A DNA stretch of 26,848 nucleotides from DAIRDK01 sp035403225 (GTDB lineage Bacteria > Bacteroidota > Bacteroidia > Bacteroidales > FEN-979), in contig DAONET010000033.1 of assembly GCA_035403225.1 (NCBI GenBank), positions 1 to 26,848 of the forward strand, written 5' to 3'. A program made the position numbers and the translations under genes. Every line of letters starts with the position of its first letter. Within the stretch, counting starts at the first letter, position 1. Below are positions 1 through 11,000 of the stretch, one piece after another. The notes beneath the pieces were generated by a model that saw only the letters and a list, made by a program, of their open reading frames with translations, searched no databases and was not told the DNA's origin.

Positions 1-190
1 TACCTGGGAATGCAATTGCATTATGCATTCACCGTAGGATACGGAGAGTTGGATTAACCTATCCGATAAACAGCCCCTCATTTCTTGCTTTAATCGACCC
101 GTCTTTCCCATATTCACCGCAAATGGTGACTTTGAGAATTTCCAGAAATAAACTTTTTACAAAATATACATAATGTTTACCGTATTAGTG
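1..190. other. Non-coding upstream region with small dyads
   Basis: No credible gene is visible here. Two small symmetric elements stand out. GAATGCA (8-14) and TGCATTC (24-30) form an inverted repeat with a 9-nt spacer, and it overlaps the palindrome TGCAATTGCA (11-20). TCACC (114-118) and GGTGA (125-129) form a second, 5-bp dyad. Either could bind a regulator of the downstream genes, but nothing in the sequence proves that. The first bases may be the end of an upstream transcription unit cut by the window edge. Confidence 0.35.
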
Positions 191-198
191 TACATTTG
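191..198 (+). promoter_or_regulatory. Probable -7 element for the crp/rrf2 operon
   Basis: TACATTTG is an exact match to the Bacteroidota -7 consensus TAnnTTTG, 40 bases before the start codon at 239. The expected -33 TTTG is not present; the nearest candidate, around 176-180 (TTTAC), is weak. The weak upstream element would suit an activator-dependent or autoregulated promoter, but that is inference. Confidence 0.55.
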
Positions 199-238
199 CA
201 TCGAATATCTGCTATCTATTCTTTAATATCTGCCATCC

Positions 239-937
239 ATGATCGAAGAAACCCGCCAACTTTACGATTGTCAGCAATGTGTTTTCAGGTCGATATCGTT
301 GCATCACATGACGGCCGCCGATTTCGAGTTGATTCGCCGAACATCGGTTCAATTAAAGTTTGAGAAGGGAGAAACCATCATCAAGCAGGGGGCAAAATCA
401 TTCCACCTGGTTTTTCTTCACAAGGGGGTTGTCAAATTCAGTTATCAGTACAACTCCGGAAAGAATTACATCATGACGATTGTCAGAGGTCCCAAATTAC
501 TGGGGGCTGCCAACCTGTTCTTCAAGGAGACCAACATTTTTTCGTTGGTGGCGATGGAAGCCTGCGATATTTGCCTGATTGACAGCAAGGCTTTGCGTAA
601 CCTGGCTTCGAAGCATGCCGATTTTGTTTTGTCGATGTGTGAGCAAACCATGGAGATGTTTCAGGCATCCATCTTCAATTTCATCAGTCTGGCACATAAC
701 CAGGTCAACGGCCGTATTGCCGATGTTTTGTTATACCTTTGGAATGATGTTTACCTGCATGATCCGGAGCAGTTCATCATTACCCGGAAAGAGCTCGCAG
801 AATTTGCCGCCTGTTCGCATGAGAACGTAATCACGACCCTTTCAAAATTCAATAAAGAAGGGATTATCACGCTGGATAGCAAGAAGATCAGGGTAAATGA
901 CGTAAAAAAGTTGAATGAAATAAGTAAAAAGGGATGA
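239..937 (+). CDS. Crp/Fnr family transcriptional regulator
   Basis: A 232-residue cyclic-nucleotide-binding-fold regulator. Residues ~20-125 form the sensor beta-roll (FEKGETIIKQG, then a glycine-rich turn around HKGVV). A dimerisation helix follows at ~128-160, then a C-terminal winged helix-turn-helix (ITRKELAEFAACSHENVITTLS, ~181-201). The family activates or represses promoters in response to a small ligand or redox signal. An N-terminal CxxC (C11, C14) plus C109, C112, C134 and C192 leave room for a redox or iron-sulfur role, but the cysteine layout is not that of E. coli FNR. The cAMP-binding arginine/serine signature is not obvious. There is no clear Shine-Dalgarno, as is usual in this phylum. 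The stop codon overlaps the next start (ATGA), so the two regulators are very probably co-transcribed and translationally coupled. Confidence 0.9.
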   Translation: MIEETRQLYDCQQCVFRSISLHHMTAADFELIRRTSVQLKFEKGETIIKQGAKSFHLVFLHKGVVKFSYQYNSGKNYIMTIVRGPKLLGAANLFFKETNIFSLVAMEACDICLIDSKALRNLASKHADFVLSMCEQTMEMFQASIFNFISLAHNQVNGRIADVLLYLWNDVYLHDPEQFIITRKELAEFAACSHENVITTLSKFNKEGIITLDSKKIRVNDVKKLNEISKKG

Positions 938-1350
938 TGGTCCTTAATAAAAAGACGCAGTATGCCATTCTTGCGTTGACCAATCTGGCTAAGGAATATG
1001 GCAAAGGAGCGATCCTGATCAGTGATATCGCGAAGAACGAGAATCTGCCGCAACGGTTTCTGGAGAACATTTTGCAGGAGCTAAAGAAACTGGGACTCGT
1101 CGGAAGCCGGCTGGGCAAGTCGGGCGGTTACTTCCTGATCCGGGATCCGAAGGATATCAAATTAGTGACCATCATCCGCCATTTTGAAGGCACGATTGCC
1201 ATGATGTACTGTATCTCCGAAAAAGCGTATCAACCTTGTGAATTCTGCAAAGACGAAGAGCAGTGCCAAATCAGGAAAGTCTTCAAGCAGATCCGTGACA
1301 CCACGTGGGACATCCTCTCCGATACCACGCTACAGTCGCTTGTTTCATAA
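934..1350 (+). CDS. Rrf2 family transcriptional regulator
   Basis: A 138-residue Rrf2-type DNA-binding protein. The N-terminal winged helix is clear: KKTQYAILALTNLA at the start, a recognition-helix region PQRFLENILQELKKLGLV at ~39-56, then the wing RLGKSGGYFL at ~59-68. Family members such as IscR and NsrR bind an iron-sulfur cluster through three cysteines in the region after the wing. Here there are four, C93, C102, C105 and C111, spaced x8, x2, x5, so cluster binding is plausible although the spacing differs from IscR. The start at 934 overlaps the stop of the Crp/Fnr gene by 4 bp; a second ATG at 937 is an equally possible start. The last 54 bases, including the stop, occur again exactly at 19154-19207, beyond the giant gene. 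Confidence 0.9.
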   Translation: MMVLNKKTQYAILALTNLAKEYGKGAILISDIAKNENLPQRFLENILQELKKLGLVGSRLGKSGGYFLIRDPKDIKLVTIIRHFEGTIAMMYCISEKAYQPCEFCKDEEQCQIRKVFKQIRDTTWDILSDTTLQSLVS

Positions 1351-1351
1351 C
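1297..1351 (+). repeat. 55-bp direct repeat, left copy (rrf2 3' end)
   Basis: These 55 bases cover the last 17 codons and the stop codon of rrf2 plus one base. They recur without a mismatch at 19154-19208 in the same orientation. Outside the repeat the flanks diverge, apart from scattered matches within a few bases upstream. The distance between the copies is 17,857 bp and they bracket the giant adhesin gene. The geometry resembles an attL/attR pair, in which inserted DNA preserves the 3' end of its target gene. No integrase lies between them. Confidence 0.85.
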
Positions 1352-2008
1352 GCCAGGCATGCTCAGTTCCGTCACTTTTTTTCAGAAGAAACGGTCCCCG
1401 TAAAAATTCCTTATCAAAAAAATTTTTTTGTACCAAAGAAAATTTTCCTGAATTTCCGGGAAGAAGCGTCACACTCCGTGATGACACTAATCTCTCGGGA
1501 TTATCTTTTTTTATTATAATACACACAGATTTTCCCTAACATTTTCCTGTTTTTATTGCAACAGGGAACACTATCAAATTCATTCTCATATTATTATCAG
1601 CCCTCCTATTTTTCGCAGTCAGATTGACTTGCGTTCTTTATTATTTTAAGATTATTGAAGATTTGTGATGGATTTTTATTTATTTTTACTGATGGACATA
1701 ACATTTTTTATCTTTTTGATTATCAATAATTATTTTCCCCGTCATCGTAAATCCATCAAGTTAATTACCTGTAAAAAAACGCATTAAGCCTTTCGATCCG
1801 AAATCTAATTTTAACTACAACCAACTACCGATTTTTTCCGGACATATTGTCCGGTCTCCCGAGAACAGCGATGCATCATATTACCATTCATATCAGTTCT
1901 TCAGCTCATCCGGCCTCTGCAAAAAGGTTATCAATGCTGATGTTTTGGAATTGCAGCCAGTCCATCAGCATTTTATAAAAAGAAAAAGTTATACTAAAAG
2001 TAATCTTC
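1352..2008. other. AT-rich intergenic region before the giant gene
   Basis: About 657 bases without a credible gene. They hold long A and T runs (for example seven A followed by seven T near 1417-1430) and the dyad at 1838-1854. No element matching the full TTTG / TAnnTTTG promoter was found; TAATTTTA at 1806-1813 is a seven-of-eight match lacking a -33 partner. No convincing hairpin terminator follows rrf2 here, which fits the idea that rrf2's own terminator now lies elsewhere (see 19315-19348). The giant gene's promoter must be in this stretch but cannot be placed. Confidence 0.6.
1838..1854. promoter_or_regulatory. Perfect 17-bp dyad, possible operator
   Basis: CCGGACA, a 3-base centre (TAT), then TGTCCGG: an uninterrupted 7-bp inverted repeat preceded by six T. 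It lies ~155 bases before the giant gene start in otherwise AT-rich DNA. There is no T run following it on either strand, so it does not look like a terminator. A binding site for a dimeric regulator, or a leader hairpin if transcription starts upstream, are both possible. Confidence 0.4.
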
Positions 2009-5000
2009 ATGAACTCTTTATCCGATTCTCCAAGAAATGTTCACCGTCAATCATTTAGCCATTCAAAAACAAGATTTACTCTTATCATAGCAGTGCTCTT
2101 CTTTGTTTTTGCTTCAGTAAGCGGATTCGGGCAACCTTGTCAAATTTCCGCAAGGGCCATCCCATCCACGATTTGCGTAGGGGATTCATCCCAATTGAGC
2201 GTAAATGGCGGTGATACAGCCTGGACTTATTCATGGAGTCCGGCGACTTATCTTTCGAATCCATCCATTATCAACCCTGTCGCCACACCGCCGGCAAGTA
2301 TCCGTTATACGGTTACGGTCACTTCAGGGCCTTGTGCCGGGGACACATCGAGTGTTCTGGTGAAGGTCAACCCGCTTCCCTCGTCAGCGTTTACTTTCTC
2401 CCCGAATTTTATGTGTGGAAACACACCTGTTTCCTTCCAAGGTCCGGCAGGACCCAATTATTCCTATTTCTGGAATTTCGGAGACCCCGGAAGTGGATCA
2501 TGGAATACCAGCATACTTCAAAACCCCACCCACACCTTTACAAGCCATGGCAATGGAAATCAGACTTTTAATGTTCAACTTACGGTAACTGTAAACGGTT
2601 GTTCCTCCACCACCATGCACACGATAACGGTTTTACAAGTACCGGATGCTTCCATTCAGGACCTCAACTTTGATCCATGGAAGCATTGTGTATCCGGATC
2701 AAATATCACAGACACCCTGTTGATCGACAATACATCCACGACGATTTTGACCAATACACATTATCACATTGACTGGGGAGACGGTTCAGCCCCCTATGAC
2801 AGTACGGTATTACCAACCGGGACTTCACATGCCTATACGTCCATTGGAAATTTCGCGGTCGTCCTGACAGTCATGAATGCGCAATGTACTTCGACACAGA
2901 CCTATTACTTTTTTAACGGGTCCAATCCTGTAGGAGGTCTGGACAATCCAGGGAATACAGTCGGATTATGCGGAGTTCCCAAATCCATCAGCTTTGGTTT
3001 CACACCCAGCACTGCCAACAATTCTCCCGGAACCACTTATACCATCATGTATGATGATGGTTCTCCCAATGAGGTCTATTCTCAGCCACCTCCGACTTTA
3101 GTCACCCATGTATATACGGATGGTTCCTGCGGACATACGGCTCAGTCAGGGTCCCAGAATTCCTATTCGATAAAATGCACCATGTCCAATCCCTGCGGGA
3201 CCTCAAACAGCATGATTGATCCCATCCAGATTAACGAGGATCCGGTTTCTGATTTTTCCATCAACCCGATGCCGGGTTGTATCAACACAAATGTCGTGCT
3301 TACCTCCACCACCGTCGCACCCGGGTTCATCAGTCCGGGATCTAATCAATGCAGCTATACCCTTAATTATCATTGGGTTATCACCCCTTCATCCTACACT
3401 ATAGTAAGCGGAGGGTTGACGCAACAGGCGCTGACTGTTCAGTTTCACGAGGTTAAGACGTATTCCATAACGCTAACCACCAATTCGGGATGTACGTCGG
3501 TCCCGATCACGAAAACCATATGTATCTCACAACCGCCGGAAGCCTCTTTTACTGTAGATAAAGAATCGGGATGTGCGCCACTGAGGGTTCAGACGAACAA
3601 CACCTCCACCTCGACTGATCCTTGTAGTACTATTTCCTACACGTGGAGTGTTTCCAACTACACAGGATCGGCGAAATGTCCACCGAATAGTTCTTCTTTT
3701 GTAATCTCCAATACCACCACAAAAAATCCTTTTGTTATTTTCAACAATCCGGGGATTTACCGGCTCAAGCTGGAAGTCAACGGAGCTTGCGGCATTGTAA
3801 CAACGTACCATGACATTACTGTTAAATCAATCCCGACCATTGAAATTGACGAGACCACCACTACTCCTATCTGTGCCGGAGAATCCGTTTCTCCCTTAGC
3901 CACCTTTTATTCCTGTTACGGGACCGACTCACTTACCTATTTTTGGAGTTTTCCGGGAGGCACCCCCGGGTCGACTACCGCCAATCCTCCAGGCACAATT
4001 GGTTATCCTAATCCCGGTTCGTACATCATTACCGCCTCTGCCGCCAATGAATGCGGGACAGGTTCAAGCGACACGCCATTAATCGTCAATCCCCTCCCCG
4101 TCGCTTCCGCCACTCCGGCCACCCAATCAGTATGTTCGGGGAAACCGACTTCCATCGTAAACTTTTCTTCGTCCATTACGCCCGGAACCACCTATTCATG
4201 GACTGTCACTGCATCAACCGGGATTACCGGGTTTGTCGCAGCCGGAAGCGGCAATAGTATTCCTTCCATGACCCCTGCCAATGCAGGCATATCTCCGGGA
4301 ACAATCACTTACACTATTACCCCTTCGGTAGGCAACTGTGAGGGAAATCCGTTTACCCATATTATCACGGTCAACCCCATTCCCGTGGTTACTGTCTCTC
4401 CCCTGTCTCCTCAAACTGTTTGTTCCGGTTCTTCCACGCAAACTATCCATTTATCCTCCAGTGTAACAGGTTCGACCTTCTCCTGGGCGGCTGCCACTAC
4501 GGATCCCATTACAGGATTCCCGGTTAGCGGCAACACATTGGACATCCCCTCCTTCACGCCAATCAATACGGCCAACACCGCCGGGGTCATCACTTTTACG
4601 ATCACCGCGACGGCCGCAGGCTGTGAGAGCGTTCAGACGACCTACCTGGTGAATGTCAATCCAAGCCCTGTGATGGCGGTTACTCCGAAGAGTAAAGTCA
4701 TCTGTTCAAATACCAACACAAATATCGTTTTAACCGCTAACGTCGCCAATACCACCTTTATCTGGAATTCGACGGTAGTATCGGGGAGCATCTCCGGCAA
4801 CACCAACGGCAGCGGCACACCGATCTCCAACACCTTGCAAAATACAGGCAGCACATACGGAATTGTACGGTACGTCATCACACCGGAAGCCAACTCATGC
4901 CCCGGTGACACCATCCACTACCTGGTTTATGTGCAACCCGTCGCCACAGTCACGGCTACGCCACCAACGCAGACGATTTGTTCGGGAACATCATCGCAAG

Positions 5001-8000
5001 CCATCAACCTGTCTTCCCCCTCCACCGGCATCGGCAATGTAACCTTCTCGTGGACCACAGTCGCCAACCCTGCTTCCGGTCTTTCGGGCTACACTCCGGC
5101 AGGGAATGGTTTGGCTATCGCCGCATCCACGATCACCAGCACCCTTACCACCCCGGGTACCGTCACGTATACCATCACTCCCTCTATCGCAGGATGCATC
5201 GGCACCGCCAATACTGCGACAATCACCATAAACCCGGCTCCGATGGTGAATAACGCCTCTCTGACACAAACAGTGTGCTCTGGGAGTCCCACTTCTCCGG
5301 TGACCTTGACGTCGAATCTTGATCCCAACGTCACTTTTTCATGGACAGCTTCCGCCACCCCGGGAATAACAGGATATTCCTCCTCCGGGACAAACACTAT
5401 TCCGGTCCAAACAATCAACAACGGCACCACCACGAACGGGACCGTCACCTATCATATCATCCCGACTTCTGCTTTCCCGGGGATCACCTGTCAGGGAACA
5501 CCTGCCGATTATACCATCGTTGTAAAACCCATTCCGGAAATCACTGCCACTCCGTCCACGCAGGAAATCTGTTCGGGGAATCCAACCAACATCTTATTAA
5601 CAAGCAACATCACCAATTCCACCTTTTCCTGGACCTATTCAGTTCTTTCAGGAAGCGTGACCGGAGGATCTTCAGGAAGCGGATCCACCATTGCACAGGT
5701 ACTGACCAATGCAGGAACAACCAACGCCGTTGTCAGGTACGTGGTGACATCAAGTGCAAACGGATGTCTGAGTCAAACATTGAACGTCGAGATCACGGTC
5801 AAGCCGAAGCCAACGGTAACCGCCTCCCCCGTTTCCCCGATGACCGTCTGTTCCGGCTCTGCCACACAAAGCATCAACCTTTTCTCCAGTGTTACAAATT
5901 CCACTTTCTCGTGGACAGCTTCCACCACTGATCCCATAACAGGGTTCCCGGCTGGCGGCAACACCTCTGACATTGCCTCCTTCACGCCGGTCAACACGTC
6001 CAACACCGCCGGGGTCATTACGTTTGTGATTACAGCCACCGCATCAGGCTGCGAGAGCGTTCCGGCGACCTACCTGGTGAATGTAAACCCACGCCCTGTG
6101 ATGAATGTAACACCCAAGAGCAAGGTCATCTGTTCAAATACCAACACGAATATCGTGTTAACCTCTAACGTCTCGAACACCACCTATACCTGGAATTCGG
6201 CCGTACTGTCGGGGAGCATCTCCGGCAACAACAACGGCAGCGGCACACCGATCTCCAACACATTGCAAAATACAGGCAGCACGTACGGTACTGTCCGGTA
6301 CGTCATCACTCCGGAAGCCAACTCATGCTCCGGCGACACCATCCATTACCTTGTTTATGTACAACCAATCCCAACCCTAACAGCCACTCCGGCCGCGCAG
6401 ACGATTTGTTCCGGGTCATCATCGCAAGCCATCAACCTCTCTTCGTCTGTTACCGGTATCGGTAATGTCTCCTTCTCATGGACGACGATCACCAACCCGG
6501 TTTCCGGCCTCACGGGTTACACCCCGGCAGGGAATGGAACGACCATCGCCGGATCCGTCATCAACAGCACACTGACAATATCAGGGACCGTCACTTATAC
6601 CATCACTCCTTCCCTCGCCGGTTGCTCCGGAACAACCAATATTGCGGCGATCACCATCAACCCCGCACCGGCAATAAGCAACAGTCCCCTGACACAAACA
6701 GTGTGTTCGGGAAGTCCATCCACCCCGGTGACCCTGACTTCAAATCTCGATCCCAACGTCACTTTTTCCTGGACAGCCTCCCCCACACCGGGAATAACAG
6801 GATATTCTCCTTCAGGGACAAGCACCATCCCGGTCCAAACGATCAACAACAACACCATCACGAACGGAACCGTCACCTATCATATCGTCCCGACTTCTAC
6901 TTTCCCGGGAATCACATGTCCGGGAAACCCTGCCGATTATACCATCGTGGTGAAGCCTGTTCCGGAAATAACCGCCACTCCATCCTCACAGGAGATCTGT
7001 TCGGGGAATTCAACCGACATCTTACTCACCAGCAACATCACCGGAACTACATTTTCCTGGATCTATTCCGTGATTTCAGGCAACGTGAACGGCGGATCTT
7101 CGGGAAGCGGATCCACCATTGCACAGGCATTAACCAATACCGGGACGACAGACGCGCTGGTCAGGTACTCTGTGACATCAAGTGCAAACGGATGTCTGGG
7201 GCAAACACTGAGTGTCGAGATCACGGTCAAGCCGAAACCAACGGTGACTGCCTCCCCCGTTTCCCCCATGACTGTCTGTTCCGGTTCTGCCACGCAAAAC
7301 ATCAATCTTTCCTCCAGCGTAACGAATTCCACCTTCTCATGGGATGCTACCACAACGGATCCCATAACAGGGTTCCCTGGAAGCGGCAACACATCGAACA
7401 TCGCCTCCTTCACGCCGGTCAATACGGGCAACACCGCCGGAGTCATCACTTTTACGATCACCGCAACAGCCGCAGGCTGTGAAAGCACTCCGACAAACTA
7501 CCTGGTGAATGTAAATCCACGACCTGCGATGACAGTAACTCCCAAGAGTAAGGTCATCTGTTCAAATACCAACACGAATATCGTGTTAACCGCTAACGTC
7601 GCGAACACCACCTATACCTGGAATTCGACCGTAGTGTCGGGGAACATCTCCGGCAACACCAGCGCCAGCGGTACACCCATATCCAACACCCTGCAAAATA
7701 CAGGTACCTCTTACGGCACGGTGAGGTACGTCATCACACCGGAAGCCAACTCATGCTCCGGTGACACCATCCACTACCTGGTTTATGTGCAACCAGTCGC
7801 CACAGCCACGACCACGCCACCGACGCAGACGATTTGTTCAGGAACATCATCACAAGCCATCGACCTGTCTTCTTCCTCCACCGGCATCGGTAATGTAACT
7901 TATTCCTGGACCACCGTTGCCAACCCTGCTTCCGGTCTTTCGGGTTACACGCCGTCAGGGAACGGCACGTCTATCGCCGCATCCACCATCACCAGTACCC

Positions 8001-11000
8001 TGACCATCCCGGGCACCGTCACTTATACCATCACTCCATCCATCGCAGGATGCAGCGGTAGCAATTCCATCGCAGTGATCACTGTTAAGCCGCTTCCTAC
8101 ACCCGGTATCACGGGTCCCTCATCAGCATGTGCAGGATATTCCGGCAACATTTATTATACGGAACCCGGCATGACCAATTACCAATGGTCCGTTTCATCA
8201 GGAGGTGAGATCACCGCAGGTGAAGGAACCAACACCATCACCGTGACCTGGAACACACCAGGCAGTCAATCCATTTGTGTAAATTATGTAAATACAGACG
8301 GATGTACAGCCGTTGTCCCGGTTTGTTCCCCGGTCACTGTCAACGTCATCCCCATTCCTGCGCTGAATGGTCCGCTCCAGGTTTGTGAGAATTCTACCGG
8401 CCATGTTTATACTACCGACGCAGGGATGAGCAACTATCAATGGCAAGTCTCCCCGGGCGGAATGATCACTTCCGGAGCCGGGACCAATGCCATCACCGTA
8501 TCCTGGGGTGGTCCGGGAGCACAAAGTGTAAGTGTTTCTTACAACCAAAACGGATGTCCCGTAGCTGATCCGACAGTTATCAATGTCAACGTCAACGCCA
8601 GACCGATTCCGAATATAACAGGCCCTGCCGTTTTATGTGCAGGAGCCAGTGGCGCCATTTATCATACAGAACCCGGCATGACGAGCTATACATGGGTCAT
8701 TTCGGGTGGCGGGACAATCACTTCGGGGGCTAATACCGAAACCGTCACGGTTACCTGGAATACACCAGGTCCGCAAACGATCAGTGTCAACTATACGAAT
8801 CCGGCCGGATGCCAGGCCACCTCTGCCACCAGCTATAATGTGACCGTTCATCCATTGCCTTCCCCATCCATCAGCGGACCGGCCGGTGTATGCCAAGGGA
8901 CAGGAAACAATGTATATACCACCCAGTCTGGCATGAATAATTACCTGTGGAATATTTCCCCGGGAGGGACAATCACTGCCGGAGGCACCAATAGTTCAAA
9001 CAGTGTCGTGATAACCTGGGACAATCCCGGGAATCAAACGGTATCGGTGATTTATACCAACTTAAACGGATGTACAGCCAATCCTGCCTTTAACTACCCG
9101 GTCACGGTAAATCCGCTCCCTGTCTTGTATACTGTTCAGGGGGGAGGGGAATATTGTTCCGGAGGCACGGGGTTGCCTGTCGATCTGACCGGTTCGGAAA
9201 CAGGGATCACCTACCAGTTGTATCACGACGGAATTGCAGATGGTTCTCCTGTAGTGGGTACGGGCAGCATGATCTCTTTCGGGAATAAAACAGCCGCCGG
9301 CACTTATACCGTGACAGCAGAGGTCGATGCGACGAACTGTGTCCGTGACATGACCGGATCGGCGCTAATCGTCATCAACCCATTACCTGTTGCTGAAGCG
9401 GGGCCTGACCAGACGATCCCCAATGGCACCTCAACCTCATTATCGGGAAGTTCCAGCGGAGGGACGGGTATCCATGCTTATCAATGGACGCCGATATCCT
9501 CCATCGCCTCCGGTCAAGGGACACTAACACCCCTCACCACGAACCTGTATACGAATACCCTGTTCACACTGTTAGTTACCGACAGCAAAGGCTGTTCAAA
9601 ATCCGATCAAGTGAACGTCGTGCTTAGTGGCGATCCTCTTAGTGTGAGCGCCTCTGTCAACCCGAATGTCATTTGCTACGGACAATCAACCCAACTCACT
9701 GCTACCGGAGATGGTGGAAGCGGCGCTTACACCTATTCATGGATTTGTACTCCTCCCGGTACTCCGCTCTGGAGTTCAACAGAACAGAATCCCATAGTCA
9801 GCCCACAAGTCACGACCACCTACACGGTCACGGTAAATGACGGATATAACACTGCCACCGCGACTGCCAATGTATTAGTAAACCCCTTACCCACCCTCTT
9901 TGTGGTCAGCGGAGGCGGTTCCTATTGTTCTGGCGGACCGGGTGTACCTGTTGGTTTACCGGGTTCCCAGGCAGGGGTGTCCTATCAACTTTATCGGAAC
10001 GGCAGCCTGACCGGATCGCCTGTCAATGGCACCGGAGGGCCCATCTCATTTGGCGACCAAACCGTTGCGGGAACATACAAAGTCAAAGGAACGATAATCA
10101 CCACAGGATGCCAAGCCATGATGTCAGATTCAACCATGGTTTCAATCCTGCCACTACCGTTAACATTCAACGTGACAGGTGGTGGTTCTTATCCTTCCGG
10201 GGGCATAGGAGTACCGGTTGGTCTCTCCGGATCTGAGTCGGGAGTCATGTACCGTCTCATACACGAAACCGACACCATAACGCCGGCGCCAGGCATACCC
10301 GGAACAGGAAATCCAATCTCGTTCGGGAATCAGACATTGGCAGGGAACTACACTGTTATCGCTCATAATGCCACCACCGGTTGTGCCAGCATGATGAACG
10401 GCAGTGTCGCCATCATCATCAATCCTTACCCGGCTATTTTCAACGTATTCGGAGGAGGAGATTTGTGTGTCGGTGACCCGGGAAAAGAGATCGGCCTGGA
10501 TGGTTCCGAGCCGAGTATTGACTATGTTTTAAGAAGAAACAACGACAGTATTGCAATTCTTGCCGGAACAGGCGACTCATTGTCTTTCGGCACATTTATA
10601 ACCCCTGGTATCTATACCATAATAGGGAAAAACTCCTCTACCGTTTTAACCAAGATGATGAACGGCAATGCTATTATAAACGTCCATCCTCTTCCTTTGG
10701 TTTATTTGGTAGTTCCATCCGGAGACACCTGCCCCGGGACAGAGGTTTTCCTGAATGGTTCCCAAGCCGGCATCGTGTACAACCTCATTCATAATAACAG
10801 TGATACTGTTGCCACCCAAACCGGCACGGGACTTTTCGGTTTATTAAGTTTCGGTTTTCAGTATGATACCGGCGTGTATCATGCGGTAGCCACGGATCCG
10901 GTGACAGGTTGTTCCAATCTTATGAGCGGGACAGTCACCATTCACCCTGCTCCGGAAATTTTTGACATGAGTCCGTTGGGAATCATTTGTCCGGGGACGG

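Noticed and set aside
1230..1526. Open frames on both strands over the end of rrf2 and the gap after it
   Set aside because: They overlap rrf2 in other frames and extend into AT-rich non-coding DNA. Their similarity to frames at 19088-19327 and 19122-19697 comes only from the shared 55-bp repeat.
6478..7482. A 334-codon plus-strand frame inside the super-repeat
   Set aside because: It is an alternative frame of the repeat-rich adhesin; its length reflects the biased repeated sequence.
4364..8090. Considered whether the regular repeats could be a CRISPR-like array
   Set aside because: The period is 1428 bases and the repeats keep one long reading frame with domain motifs; there are no short repeat/spacer units.
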